24,270 nucleotides of DNA from JAGWJU01 sp035533295 (GTDB lineage Bacteria; Elusimicrobiota; Elusimicrobia; UBA1565; UBA9628): positions 1 through 24,270 of the forward strand of contig DATLUA010000088.1 of assembly GCA_035533295.1 (NCBI GenBank). Reading direction: 5' to 3'. A model generated the notes under the pieces. It was given only the letters and a program-made list of their open reading frames with translations. It did not search any database and was not told the DNA's origin. Shown here piece after piece: positions 15,398 to 23,270 of the stretch. Position 1 is the stretch's first letter, and every line of letters begins with the position of its first letter. Made by a program: the position numbers and the translations under genes.

Positions 15398-15844
15398 TTA
15401 CGGCCGAAACCCGATGACGGGCTTGGGCTTTTCCTGCGGCTCGACCAGTTCGCACATCGCCTGAAACAGGATTTCGATTTGCCGGTCATGGCCGCCCACT
15501 TTGCGCTCGAGCTCCGCGAGCTTTGCGGCCAGCTCTTTGTGCGCCAGGGCCATTTCGCGCAGGCGGATGAACGCCTGGATGATGCGGATGTTGATTTGAA
15601 TGGCGCGCTTGCTGCGCAGGACGCTGGATAGCATCGCGATGCCGTGCTCGGTGAACGCCAGCGGCATTACGGAAGAGTGCTTGAGCATGGCGAACCGATC
15701 GCAATTCGCGATCAGTTCCAGGGCTTCCCCACGGTTGAGCCGGAACATGAACCCTTCGGGAAAGCGGCGGATGTTGCGTTTAACCTGCTCATTGAGCCGC
15801 CAAGTTGGAACGCCGTAGAGCTCCGCTAAGTCGCGGTCAATCAT
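15398..15844 (-). CDS. ORF6N-domain DNA-binding-type protein, N-terminus shortened
   Basis: 148 residues from the ATG at 15844. The segment MIDRDLAELYGVPTWRLNEQ followed by VKRNIRRFPEGFMFRL is the core of the ORF6N domain (PF10543), found in phage- and mobile-element-borne putative regulators. LTEHGIAML-type (AFTEHGIAMLSSVLRS) and a C-terminal coiled coil (about 90-130) also fit. The ATG overlaps the methyltransferase stop by eight bases. In the same frame, the codons just before the ATG read RGHKV, which matches the family consensus before MIDRD; no start codon lies further up. The true N-terminus therefore appears to have been lost when this gene was joined to the methyltransferase end. Role in the operon unknown; it may be a passenger. 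Confidence 0.82.
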   Translation of the reverse strand: MIDRDLAELYGVPTWRLNEQVKRNIRRFPEGFMFRLNRGEALELIANCDRFAMLKHSSVMPLAFTEHGIAMLSSVLRSKRAIQINIRIIQAFIRLREMALAHKELAAKLAELERKVGGHDRQIEILFQAMCELVEPQEKPKPVIGFRP

Positions 15845-16469
15845 GACCTTGTGCCCGCGGCTTTCCGCACACGAACGCGTAGTGGTAGGCGAACAATTTC
15901 CGGCGCAGAATCTTGAAGCCGAAGTCCTTCAAGCGGCGAGAGGCTTCGCGCGGGGAGTACACGTGGTCCTTGGGCGGGCCGACCGGGCGCTTGACGGCCG
16001 CGTTCCAATCGATGAACGCCGCGCGGCCTCCCGGAGCGAGCAAGGCCGACAAGGACCGCAGGGGTTGGTCGCCCAGCTCGTGCAGGACGTTTAGGGCCAG
16101 CACGCCAGCGGCTTGGCCGGCTAAGCCGCGCTCGGCTGCGGTGCCCGAGAGCACCGGGACGACGTTGGAATGCGGCAGGCGCTTCAACTTAGCCTTTAGC
16201 TTGGCGAGCATTTCTTTCTGCTCGTCCAAGGCCGCGATTTTGAGATCCGGCCGCAGGCGGCCCAAGGCCAAGGCGTAAGCGCCCGTGCCCGTGCCGAAAT
16301 CCACCACGAGCGCGCCCGGCTTGGGCGAGAGCAGCTTAAGAACGTCTTTAGGCGCGAGGTAGGAAAAGCGCGACTCATCGTCTAGGGCCGCGGCCTTGGC
16401 GGGATTAAAGCGCTCCGGCTGCCGCGCGCCCGCGCGCGAACGCTCTACGGGCGGTTTTCCCCGTCCCAC
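15837..16469 (-). CDS. Class I SAM-dependent methyltransferase
   Basis: About 210 residues from a GTG at 16469. The frame is open to 16556, but that part would lie inside the DUF2892 gene and has no methyltransferase character. The SAM-binding motif I is VVDFGTGTGAYALALG; motif II ends in Asp (AALDEQ), and motif IV-like LALNVLHEL follows, then a PGGRAAFIDW segment, the normal order for UbiE/ArsM-type class I enzymes. An FxPxxxSRFSYL-like lead (RFNPAKAAALDDESRFSYLA) precedes it. The substrate cannot be deduced. It overlaps the DUF2892 gene by 25 bases and the ORF6N gene by eight, so it is part of the same transcript. The last few residues (GKPRAQGHD) may be altered by the fusion with ORF6N. 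Confidence 0.85.
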   Translation of the reverse strand: MGRGKPPVERSRAGARQPERFNPAKAAALDDESRFSYLAPKDVLKLLSPKPGALVVDFGTGTGAYALALGRLRPDLKIAALDEQKEMLAKLKAKLKRLPHSNVVPVLSGTAAERGLAGQAAGVLALNVLHELGDQPLRSLSALLAPGGRAAFIDWNAAVKRPVGPPKDHVYSPREASRRLKDFGFKILRRKLFAYHYAFVCGKPRAQGHD

Positions 16470-16645
16470 CCCAGCTTCCTTAATATGTCCTCCATCAGGC
16501 ACCAGCGGGTGATGGACGACTGCACCAGGTTGGCGCCCACAAAGGCAGTAAACCACAGAAACTGCCGGCTGATCCAGTAGGCCAAGGCGAGGCTCAGCAG
16601 GATGAAGCTCCCGGCGATGAGCCGGATGCGGCGCTCAAGGTTCAT
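16445..16645 (-). CDS. DUF2892 (YgaP-like) two-helix membrane protein, copy 1
   Basis: 66 residues: RRIRLIAGSFILLSLALAY, a short turn, then FTAFVGANLVQSSITRWCLM. This is the two-helix DUF2892 fold also found as the membrane domain of the YgaP rhodanese. The family usually has a conserved Cys-Pro after the second helix; here it is Cys-Leu. The start is firm: AAAGGAGG lies five bases before the ATG, inside the end of the permease gene, which it overlaps by 11 bases. It is often found beside RND pumps and sulfur-related genes; its role is not established. A second copy lies at 22519-22713 near the front of the operon. Confidence 0.88.
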   Translation of the reverse strand: MNLERRIRLIAGSFILLSLALAYWISRQFLWFTAFVGANLVQSSITRWCLMEDILRKLGWDGENRP

Positions 16646-19600
16646 GGCGGCCTCCTTTGGCCAGCAGGTAGTAGAGCACGGGCACCAGCACGGGCGAGAG
16701 GGCCGTCGAGGCCAGCCCGCCGGCCATCAAGGACAAGGCCAGGCCCTGGAAAATGGGGTCGAACAGGATGACCGAGGCGCCCACCACCACGGCCGCGGCG
16801 GTCAGCAAAATGGGCCTAAAGCGCACCACGCCCGCGTCGATGACGGCTTCCTCCAGGGGCATACCCTCGCGCAGGCGCAGCTGGATGAAGTCGACCAGGA
16901 TGATGGAGTTGCGCACTACGATGCCGGCGCCCGCGATGAAGCCGATCATGGAGGTCGCGGTGAAAAACGCGCCCATGAGCCAGTGCGCGGGCAAAATGCC
17001 CACCAAGGTCAGCGGAATGGGCGCCATGATGACCAGCGGCACGCTGAAGGACTCAAACCAGTAGACCACCAGCACATAAATCAGCACGAGCGCCAAAAGA
17101 AAGGCCGCGCCCAGGTCGCGGAAAACCTCGTAGGTGATCTGCCACTCGCCGTCCCATTTGAGCGCCGTCTGCAGGGAATCGGGCGGCAGGCGCGCGTAGT
17201 ACTGCACCAGGTTGACGCCCATGGACTTGGCCAGCGCCTGGATTTTCCCCCGCAGGGCCAAAATCGCGTAGACCGGGCTCTCGAGCCGCCCCGAGACGTC
17301 CGCGATGACGTAGGACACGCGCATCAGGTTCTTGTGGTAGATGGGCGGGTCGGCCAGCCGCGGCTCCACGCGGGTCAAGGCGCCGATGGGCACCATGGTG
17401 CCGTTGGCCGAGGGCATCTCGATGCTGCGCACCGCGGCCAGGCCGTGCCGGTCGGCTTTGGGCAGGCGCAGGATGATGTCCACGGGCTCTTTTTCCTTGG
17501 CCACGTGCGCCAGGCCCGCCGTCTCGCCGTTTAAGGCCAGGCTCACGGTCTGCGCGATGCGCGCGGCGGGAATTGCGTTCAAGGTCGCCTTGCGGCGGTC
17601 GACTTCCAGGCGGTCCAAGGGCTCGGGGTCGGGCACATAGGTATCCACGTCCGTGATGCCGTTTGATTTTTGCAGCAGCGCCTCGATGCGGCGCGCGAGT
17701 TCGGCCTGCACCTTCAAGTCCGAGCTGTAAATCTCCAAGACCAAGGTGGAAAGCACCGGCGGGCCGGGCGGCACCTCGGCCACCTGGAAGCGCGCCCCGT
17801 ATTTCTCCGCGACGGGCTTCAAGAGGAGGCGCGCCTGCGTCGCGATGGCGTGGCTTTGCCGCGAGCGTTCGCGGTGACCGGTCAAATTGACCATCAGCTC
17901 GGCCTGATAGGGCATGCGCCGCAGGAAGTAGTGCCGCACCAGGCCGTTGAAGTTGTAGGGCGCCGCCGTGCCCACGTAAGCCGTCACGCGCCGCACCTCG
18001 GGAATGGCCTTCAAGACTTGGGCCATGTCCCCGGCCGCCAGGTTGGTGCGCGCCAAAGAGCTCCACTCGGGCATGTCCAGCACCACGTCGAAGCTGTCCT
18101 TGTTATCGAAGGGCAGCATCTTGACCGCGACCATTTTTAAGGGAATGAGCGCCGCGGCCGCGCCCAACAGCGCCAGCATCGAGGCGAAATACCACCAGCG
18201 CGCGCGCGTGTTCTCCAGCAAGGGGCGCATGAAGCTCCGGTAGAGCCGGTCCAAGCGCCCCTCGCCGGCGGATTTCTCGTGCTCCTTGGGCGGCCAGGCC
18301 TCGATGACGCGCGCGAAGGCCCAGGGCGAGACGATGAAGGCCACGGCCACGGAGAAAAGCATGGCGAAGGACGCGCCCACGGGGATGGGCCGCATGTAGG
18401 GGCCCATCAAGCCCCCCACGAAGGCCATGGGCAGAATCGCCGCGACCACCGTCCAGGTCGCCAGGAACGTGGGGTTGCCGACCTCGGCCACGGCCTCGAC
18501 GGCCAGGACCCAAATCGAGCGGCCGTCCTTCATGGAGTAGTGCCGGTGGATGTTCTCCACCACCACGATGGCGTCGTCGACCAAAATGCCGATGGAGAAG
18601 ATGAGCGCGAAAAGCGTGATGCGGTTGAGCGTGTAGCCCAGGAGAAAATAGGTCAGGAGCGTCAAGGACAAGGTGACGGGAATGGCGACCAAGACCACGG
18701 CGGCCTCGCGCAGGCCCAAGGCGAGCGCGATGAAGATGGCGACTGAAATGGTCGCCAGCAGCATATGGAAGAGCAGTTCGTTGGACTTGTCCTTGGCGGT
18801 CTTGCCGTAGTCGCGCGTGATGGAAATCTTCAGGGCCGGGTCGAGCGTCGGGCGCAGGGCCGCGACGCGCTTTAAGACGGCCTGCGCCACGTCGGTGGCG
18901 TTCGAGCCCCGGCGCTTGGAGACCGCCAAGGTCACCGCGGGGACGTCTTGGAGCTTGCCCTTGGTCCCCCAGGTGCGCACGTCGCGCTCTTCCTGGTCCG
19001 GGCCGTCCGTCACTTTGGCGACGTCTTTTAACTCAATCGCGCGCCCGCCCGAGACCCCCAGCACCACGTCCCCCAGCTCTTGCGCGGTGCGGATGAAGGA
19101 ATCGGTCTCCACCAGCGTCGCCTTCTCGCCTTGGTTGTAGCGCCCCGCGGGCAGGCGCGCGTTGGAGGCTTGGATGATGCCCAGCACTTCGAGCGGCGTC
19201 AGGCGGTGCCGCGCCAGCGCCGCGGGACTAAAATGGACCAGGAACTCCCGGCGCCGCCCGCCGATGATGCCGACCTCCGAGACGTCGTCGACCGCGGCGA
19301 TTTCCTGGCGCAAATCCGCGGCGTCCTGGCGCAGGGCCAGGCCGTCCATGCCTTGGCCCCACAAGGTCAAGGTCAAAATGGGCACGTCGTCGATGGAGCG
19401 GGGCTTGACCAGCGGGCGTCCGGCCCCGGGCGGCAGCAAATCGAGATTGGCGAAGACCTTGGAGTAGACCCGGGTCATGGCCTGCTCCGGATCGGTGCCC
19501 ACCTTGAAGCGCACGATGAAGAGCGCCGAGCCGGGGTTGGCGGTCGAGTAGATGTACTTGACGCCGGGAATCTCCCAGAGCTTTCTCTCCCCCACGTCCA

Positions 19601-19820
19601 CGATGCGCTTCTCAGTCTCCAAGGCGCTGGCTCCCGGGAAGGGCACCAGCACGTCGAACATGGGGACGTTGATCTGCGGGTCTTCCTCGCGCGGCAGCTT
19701 CATGACCGCGAAGACCCCGGCCAAAATCGCGGCCAGGGCCAAAAGCAAGGTGATTTTGGAATGGATGAAGCCTCGGGCCAAGTGCCCGGCCACGCCCAAG
19801 GAGCGTTCGGAGTCCTTCAC
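16635..19820 (-). CDS. RND efflux permease, second system
   Basis: 1061 residues, full-length RND. TM1 (about 22-40) is followed by REEDPQINVPMFDVLVPFPG, typical of a CusA/HAE-like branch. TM4 has Asp415-Asp416 in GILVDDAIVVVEN. TM10 has Arg970-Asn971 in GIVVRNSIILVDF, where AcrB has Lys-Asn, so a basic relay residue is kept. Two large porter loops and twelve TM segments are visible. It begins with a GTG overlapping the TolC stop (GTGA), so it is translationally coupled to TolC with no adaptor gene between, which is unusual. It is followed by DUF2892. Neighbouring UspA and OsmC suggest export or relief of a reactive or redox-active compound, but that is inference. Confidence 0.95.
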   Translation of the reverse strand: MKDSERSLGVAGHLARGFIHSKITLLLALAAILAGVFAVMKLPREEDPQINVPMFDVLVPFPGASALETEKRIVDVGERKLWEIPGVKYIYSTANPGSALFIVRFKVGTDPEQAMTRVYSKVFANLDLLPPGAGRPLVKPRSIDDVPILTLTLWGQGMDGLALRQDAADLRQEIAAVDDVSEVGIIGGRRREFLVHFSPAALARHRLTPLEVLGIIQASNARLPAGRYNQGEKATLVETDSFIRTAQELGDVVLGVSGGRAIELKDVAKVTDGPDQEERDVRTWGTKGKLQDVPAVTLAVSKRRGSNATDVAQAVLKRVAALRPTLDPALKISITRDYGKTAKDKSNELLFHMLLATISVAIFIALALGLREAAVVLVAIPVTLSLTLLTYFLLGYTLNRITLFALIFSIGILVDDAIVVVENIHRHYSMKDGRSIWVLAVEAVAEVGNPTFLATWTVVAAILPMAFVGGLMGPYMRPIPVGASFAMLFSVAVAFIVSPWAFARVIEAWPPKEHEKSAGEGRLDRLYRSFMRPLLENTRARWWYFASMLALLGAAAALIPLKMVAVKMLPFDNKDSFDVVLDMPEWSSLARTNLAAGDMAQVLKAIPEVRRVTAYVGTAAPYNFNGLVRHYFLRRMPYQAELMVNLTGHRERSRQSHAIATQARLLLKPVAEKYGARFQVAEVPPGPPVLSTLVLEIYSSDLKVQAELARRIEALLQKSNGITDVDTYVPDPEPLDRLEVDRRKATLNAIPAARIAQTVSLALNGETAGLAHVAKEKEPVDIILRLPKADRHGLAAVRSIEMPSANGTMVPIGALTRVEPRLADPPIYHKNLMRVSYVIADVSGRLESPVYAILALRGKIQALAKSMGVNLVQYYARLPPDSLQTALKWDGEWQITYEVFRDLGAAFLLALVLIYVLVVYWFESFSVPLVIMAPIPLTLVGILPAHWLMGAFFTATSMIGFIAGAGIVVRNSIILVDFIQLRLREGMPLEEAVIDAGVVRFRPILLTAAAVVVGASVILFDPIFQGLALSLMAGGLASTALSPVLVPVLYYLLAKGGRHEP

Positions 19821-21205
19821 GGTTTGGCCTCCAGGTTCGCGCTCATCGCGTCGACGGCCGAGCCATTGAGCTTCCCCGCGGAGAGCAGGAGCCGCGCGTA
19901 GCTCATCTGCGCGCCGTAGAGCGCCTGCGCGTAGCCCTCCTGCGCCTGGGCCGCGGCGTTTTCCGCGCGCAGCACCTCCATGATGCTCTGCCGCCCCTCG
20001 CGGTAGAGCGGGCGAAAGAGCTCCAAGGACTTCTGCGCCTGCGCCACGGCAAGGCTTAGCACCGGCAGGCTCTGCGACGCGGTTTGATAGGCCTCGTAGG
20101 CCTGGGACACCCCGCTGCGCACGGCTTCTTCGGCCGCGGCCTGCCGCGCGCGGCTCGAATCCACCTCGGCCCGGGCCTGGTTTTGCCGGAAAAAGTAAGT
20201 TGGGTCGCCGAAGGGCAGGCTGGCTTGGACGCCAATCATGCGGTTGGACGGGCTGCTGGAAAAGTCCGGGGTGTTGGTCTGCAGGGACGCGAAGGCGTCC
20301 AAGCGCGGCAAAAAGCTGTCTTGCGCGCCGCGCCGCTTGATCTCGGCCGCCTGCGCCGCGAGCGCGGCTTCCCGGACAATCGGCCGAACGGACAAGGCTT
20401 CCTCAATCAAGTCCTGCTCGGAAGCCGGCGCGTAGCCGGCATGGCCCAAGCCGCCGGAAAGCGACAAGGCGGCGGCGTCCGCGCCGGTCAAGACGGCGAG
20501 GCTTGAGCGCGCGGAGGACAAATCGCCTTGCGCGCCGACCAAGCGCGCGCGCATCTGGCCCAAAATGGCCTGCGCGGCGTAGTAGTCGGAGCCCAGGATG
20601 AGGCCTTTTTCCTCGAGCTTCTGCGCGTCCGCGACTTCCTTTTCGGACGAGGCGATGCGCTCATCCAGCGTCCCGATCAGGGCTTCATCAAAAAACACGC
20701 GCAAGCAGGCGGCCAGGGCTTCGTAGCGGACGCCCTGCGCTTGCCCTTCCTCCGCGATCTCGCTGCCGCTCAGGCCCAAGTGGGCCAGCTCCAGGCCGTG
20801 CTCCAACTCGAAGCCCGTGAACACGGGCAAATCCAGGTTGAGCGAGCCGCTGATGTTGGTGAGGTAGCCCGGCTGGTTGAGCTTGGACACGGCGAAGTCC
20901 TGCGCGCTAAAGCGCCCCTGCTCCAGAAGCGAGCCGAAGGCGTAGACCGGGTTGTCGCTTCGCACCGCGGAGGCGTCGGCGGAAAGCCGGGGCAGGCTGC
21001 GGGTCAAGGCCGCGCCCACGGCGGCGTCGGCCGAGCGCACGTCCGCCCGCGCAGCGCGCAGCCCCGGGCTGTGTGCCAAGGCGTCGGCGGCGGCCATGGA
21101 CGGCGTCAACGCCTCGCCCGCGGCGGGACGGACGAAGAAAAGCGCCGCCAGCGCCAAGGCCGGCGCCGCCCAAATCCGCGCGGCGCTTCTTTTTTCGCGG
21201 TTCAT
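19817..21205 (-). CDS. TolC-family outer-membrane factor, second system
   Basis: About 462 residues. ATG 21205 is preferred over an in-frame TTG at 21211 because AGGAAG lies upstream and the signal peptide (MNREKRSAARIWAAPALALA, cleaved near GEA) starts there; it then begins two bases after the OsmC stop. Two OEP repeats are visible (about 35-225 and 255-440), with the beta segment LNLDLPVFTGFELEHGL, and typical periplasmic coiled-coil helices. Unlike the first system's factor it has no lipobox. Its stop overlaps the permease GTG by four bases. It should pair with that permease, but the required periplasmic adaptor must come from elsewhere. Confidence 0.93.
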   Translation of the reverse strand: MNREKRSAARIWAAPALALAALFFVRPAAGEALTPSMAAADALAHSPGLRAARADVRSADAAVGAALTRSLPRLSADASAVRSDNPVYAFGSLLEQGRFSAQDFAVSKLNQPGYLTNISGSLNLDLPVFTGFELEHGLELAHLGLSGSEIAEEGQAQGVRYEALAACLRVFFDEALIGTLDERIASSEKEVADAQKLEEKGLILGSDYYAAQAILGQMRARLVGAQGDLSSARSSLAVLTGADAAALSLSGGLGHAGYAPASEQDLIEEALSVRPIVREAALAAQAAEIKRRGAQDSFLPRLDAFASLQTNTPDFSSSPSNRMIGVQASLPFGDPTYFFRQNQARAEVDSSRARQAAAEEAVRSGVSQAYEAYQTASQSLPVLSLAVAQAQKSLELFRPLYREGRQSIMEVLRAENAAAQAQEGYAQALYGAQMSYARLLLSAGKLNGSAVDAMSANLEAKP

Positions 21206-21207
21206 GT

Positions 21208-21639
21208 TCAAGCTTCCTGGATCAAGGACTTCACCGTGACCGGAGTCTTCAAGCTCGCCGACACCAGGCAGTGCTTCTTGGCCAGCTCCAGCAAGCGCCC
21301 GACCCGCTCCGCGTCCTGCGCCGAGACCTTCACGACCGGCCGCAGCGTGACCTCGGTGAAGAGCAAGCCCTCGGCCGTCTTGTCGAGCGTGCCTTCGGCG
21401 CGGCTTTCATAGCCTAAGACGGCCAGCTTGGATTTTTTCGCGACAGCCATGAAGGTGGTCATGAAGCACGCCTCAACGGCGGCGACGAAGAGAAGCTCCG
21501 GGCTCCACCAGGAGTCCCCTCCTCCGAACTCGGGTGGCGGCCCCACCAAGACGTCCGGCTTGCCTTGGGCCGAAAGCCCGGCTTGGGCCTCTTCCTTCCA
21601 CTTGAGGCGCGTCTCGTAGCGGTAGGGCAGATCAGCCAT
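21208..21639 (-). CDS. OsmC/Ohr-family peroxide-resistance protein
   Basis: 143 residues, the family size. Both reactive cysteines of the OsmC/Ohr fold are present: Cys58 in AAVEACFMTTF and Cys124 in KKHCLVSASL. The proline-rich lead GPPPEFGGGDSWWSPELL fits the OsmC-like subgroup. Members of the family reduce organic hydroperoxides in the cytoplasm with dithiol reductants. The ATG overlaps the UspA stop by eight bases (ATGGCTGA), and the stop is two bases from the TolC ATG. Peroxidase activity is expected but not proven; some OsmC-like proteins have other roles. Confidence 0.92.
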   Translation of the reverse strand: MADLPYRYETRLKWKEEAQAGLSAQGKPDVLVGPPPEFGGGDSWWSPELLFVAAVEACFMTTFMAVAKKSKLAVLGYESRAEGTLDKTAEGLLFTEVTLRPVVKVSAQDAERVGRLLELAKKHCLVSASLKTPVTVKSLIQEA

Positions 21640-22492
21640 CGCTTCGGCCTTCCTTTGCGCGCTCCGGCAGGAATTCCGGAACGGCCAAAAAAGGGACCGA
21701 CGCGCCGTGCATGACCTTCTCGGCCGCGGTGCCGAAGACCGACCTTAAAAAGGACGGGCGGCGCTCGGTTTCCATCACGATCAAATCGGCCTGGCGCTCC
21801 CCCCACAGCTTCAAAACGCCCTGCGCCGGTTCGCCCTTGACGGGAATGCTCTCGATGCGCTCGGGAAACGCGCCTAGCCCCGCGGCCTTTGCGCCCCCGC
21901 GCGCGGGCTTCCCCAATCGCGCGGACAAAAGCTTGGCCCCCGCGGCCCGCGCCAGGCCCGCGGCGTAGGCCAAAGCGCGCAGGCCCGCGCCGTCCTCGCC
22001 GATGGCGCACAAAACCAGGCGCGGCGGCTGAACCGGCGCCTGCGGCCGCACGATCATCACGGGCCCCTCGGCGGCGCGTACCACGCCCTCGGCCACCGAG
22101 CCCATCCACAAACGGCCCGCGCCGGTGCGCCCGTGCGTTCCCATGAAGGTCAGGTCCGCCTTTTCGTCCCGCGCCGCGCGCACAACGGCCTCGACCGGCG
22201 GCTTCTCGCTGACGAGGACTGTGGCCTGGCCGCCGCCCGCGCGCCGCAGCCAGGCGGCGGCGTGGCTTTCGGCCCGGCGCTGGGCGCGGGCGGTCTCGCG
22301 CAGGATGGCCTTCATCTGGGCCTGGGTGAAGTAAGGCGGAAACTCGAAGTGCTGGGAGTGGACCAGCGTTAGGGACGCGCCGAAGAGGTCCGCCCAGACG
22401 CGGGCATAGCGCGCGGCCGCGGCCGACGCGGCCCTAAAATCCGAGGCCACGAGGATCTTTTTAGGCGGCGCAAAACCCTCCTCGGCGCTCAT
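21632..22492 (-). CDS. Universal stress protein, two tandem UspA domains
   Basis: 286 residues from the ATG at 22492, preceded by GGGAGG at five bases; the longer open frame to 22552 overlaps the DUF2892 end and lacks a ribosome site. Domain 1 (about 11-150) starts KKILVASDF and carries a complete ATP-binding motif GTHGRTGAGRLWMGS (118-132). Domain 2 (about 157-273) starts PRLVLCAIG but its equivalent loop (METERRPSFLRSVFGTAAE) lacks the G-x2-G, so it probably does not bind ATP. Tandem Usp proteins with one active site are common. It sits between DUF2892 and OsmC in the stress/efflux operon. The exact role is unknown, but the context suggests envelope or redox stress. Confidence 0.9.
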   Translation of the reverse strand: MSAEEGFAPPKKILVASDFRAASAAAARYARVWADLFGASLTLVHSQHFEFPPYFTQAQMKAILRETARAQRRAESHAAAWLRRAGGGQATVLVSEKPPVEAVVRAARDEKADLTFMGTHGRTGAGRLWMGSVAEGVVRAAEGPVMIVRPQAPVQPPRLVLCAIGEDGAGLRALAYAAGLARAAGAKLLSARLGKPARGGAKAAGLGAFPERIESIPVKGEPAQGVLKLWGERQADLIVMETERRPSFLRSVFGTAAEKVMHGASVPFLAVPEFLPERAKEGRSDG

Positions 22493-22518
22493 CGCGGCCT
22501 CCCAAGAGACAACCACCC

Positions 22519-22713
22519 TTAGGATCCTTTTTTCGCGGTCGACAAGCCGCAAATGTCATAGGCCGGGCAATAGCGAACCAAGCCCGTGGCCAGAGGCACT
22601 AAGCCCAGCCACGCCCAGGCGCTTTTCGGCCCCCAAAAAGCCAAGGACACGATGGCCGCGCCTCCGATGACTCTCGCCCAGCGATCCCACGAGCCGACGT
22701 TTGCCTTCACCAT
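22519..22713 (-). CDS. DUF2892 (YgaP-like) two-helix membrane protein, copy 2
   Basis: 64 residues from the ATG at 22713, placed by GGGGAGG about six bases upstream; the frame is open to 22827 without support. WDRWARVIGGAAIVSLAFWG, a short turn, LGLVPLATGLVRYCPAYDIC. Here the conserved Cys-Pro after the second helix is present (YCPAY), unlike copy 1. A glycine-rich first helix (RVIGG) and the YCP-x-Y are the DUF2892 hallmark. Its ATG overlaps the stop of the upstream 42-residue gene, and 26 bases separate its stop from the UspA start. Possibly a membrane sulfur/thiol-handling partner of the operon; unproven. Confidence 0.88.
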   Translation of the reverse strand: MVKANVGSWDRWARVIGGAAIVSLAFWGPKSAWAWLGLVPLATGLVRYCPAYDICGLSTAKKGS

Positions 22714-22835
22714 ATGCATCCTCCCCTGTGCGCGATTCCGAACGCCACGCTGGCCAGAAACAGGCCGATGAGCACGCCCAAAAGGACCTTCCAAATGTCG
22801 CAGGCTTTGAAATGATGGAATTCCCATTGTCCCAT
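22707..22835 (-). CDS. 42-residue single-helix membrane peptide
   Basis: A short gene at the head of the operon: a charged/aromatic start MGQWEFHHFKACDIWK, then one membrane helix VLLGVLIGLFLASVAFGIA, then a short HRGGCIW tail. Its ribosome site AGGAG lies seven bases before the ATG at 22835 (an ATG two codons further up is adjacent to it). The stop TGA overlaps the DUF2892 ATG (ATGGTGA), so it is translationally coupled. The same leader pattern, GGAG followed by ATGCATATG, precedes both it and DUF2892, suggesting duplicated start signals. Two cysteines (Cys12, Cys40) flank the helix. No family recognised. Confidence 0.72.
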   Translation of the reverse strand: MGQWEFHHFKACDIWKVLLGVLIGLFLASVAFGIAHRGGCIW

Positions 22836-22911
22836 ATGCATTCTCCTGCCCTATTTCTAGAGCAACAAAACGGCCTTGCGCCGGAACGTTGCATTTTCAA
22901 AGAGCGAACGC

Positions 22912-22941
22912 ATTATATCTTAAAATAAAAGCGGCAGTTAA
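22912..22941 (-). promoter_or_regulatory. Likely promoter of the nine-gene stress/efflux operon
   Basis: On the minus strand TATAAT (22917-22912) with TTAACT (22941-22936) 18 bases upstream, a 4/6 match to TTGACA. The -35 lies inside the hairpin of the terminator just upstream. The start would be near 22905, about 70 bases before the first ATG at 22835. The location, immediately before a long run of coupled genes, is the best support. Confidence 0.5.
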
Positions 22942-22954
22942 CCTAAACTGCCGC
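22921..22954 (-). terminator. Rho-independent terminator upstream of the operon
   Basis: Perfect 9-bp stem GCGGCAGTT/AACTGCCGC (22931-22939 with 22946-22954) around a 6-base loop, followed on the minus strand by TTTTATTTTA. It would stop transcription arriving from the right on the minus strand, and insulates the operon, whose promoter overlaps it. Confidence 0.8.
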
Positions 22955-23270
22955 CAATATTGTGCATCAATAGAGTGGCTCCCCCCGATGGTCCTTGGCA
23001 GGGGAATCCATCGGCTTTCCTCATGATGTTTATGCCCGTTTTGTCCGCTTTTTAGGGGCTCAAATTCTAAAGCTCGTAAGGCTATAGCAAGATTTTCCTA
23101 TATAAAAACAACGTATTTCGCATAAAATTCTCTGACAACGGCTGTCCGGGGAACAAGAGACGGACATCGCATAGGCCTAGGGTTTAGCGCAGTTCTCCTA
23201 AGACGTGGACCAAAAAACGCATAAAATCGCGCCCCAGATACTTCGAGTCCTTATGCCGAAAATCCAATAG
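22955..23270. other. Non-coding, AT-richer stretch; possible gene-end fragment
   Basis: No gene with both a start and a family match. A 7-bp stem CCGATGG/CCATCGG (22985-22991 with 23008-23014) and several AT-rich runs are present, but no clear promoter. On the minus strand a frame ending at TAA 23184-23186 reads SWFLLDFRHKDSKYLGRDFM then RFLVHVLGELR, protein-like in composition. It may be the 3' end of a lost gene whose upstream part is replaced by the regulator remnant on the other strand; unconfirmed. Confidence 0.4.

Noticed and set aside
22985..23014. Stem CCGATGG/CCATCGG considered as a riboswitch or terminator
   Set aside because: Only seven pairs with a 16-base loop, no T tract and no gene in position for control.
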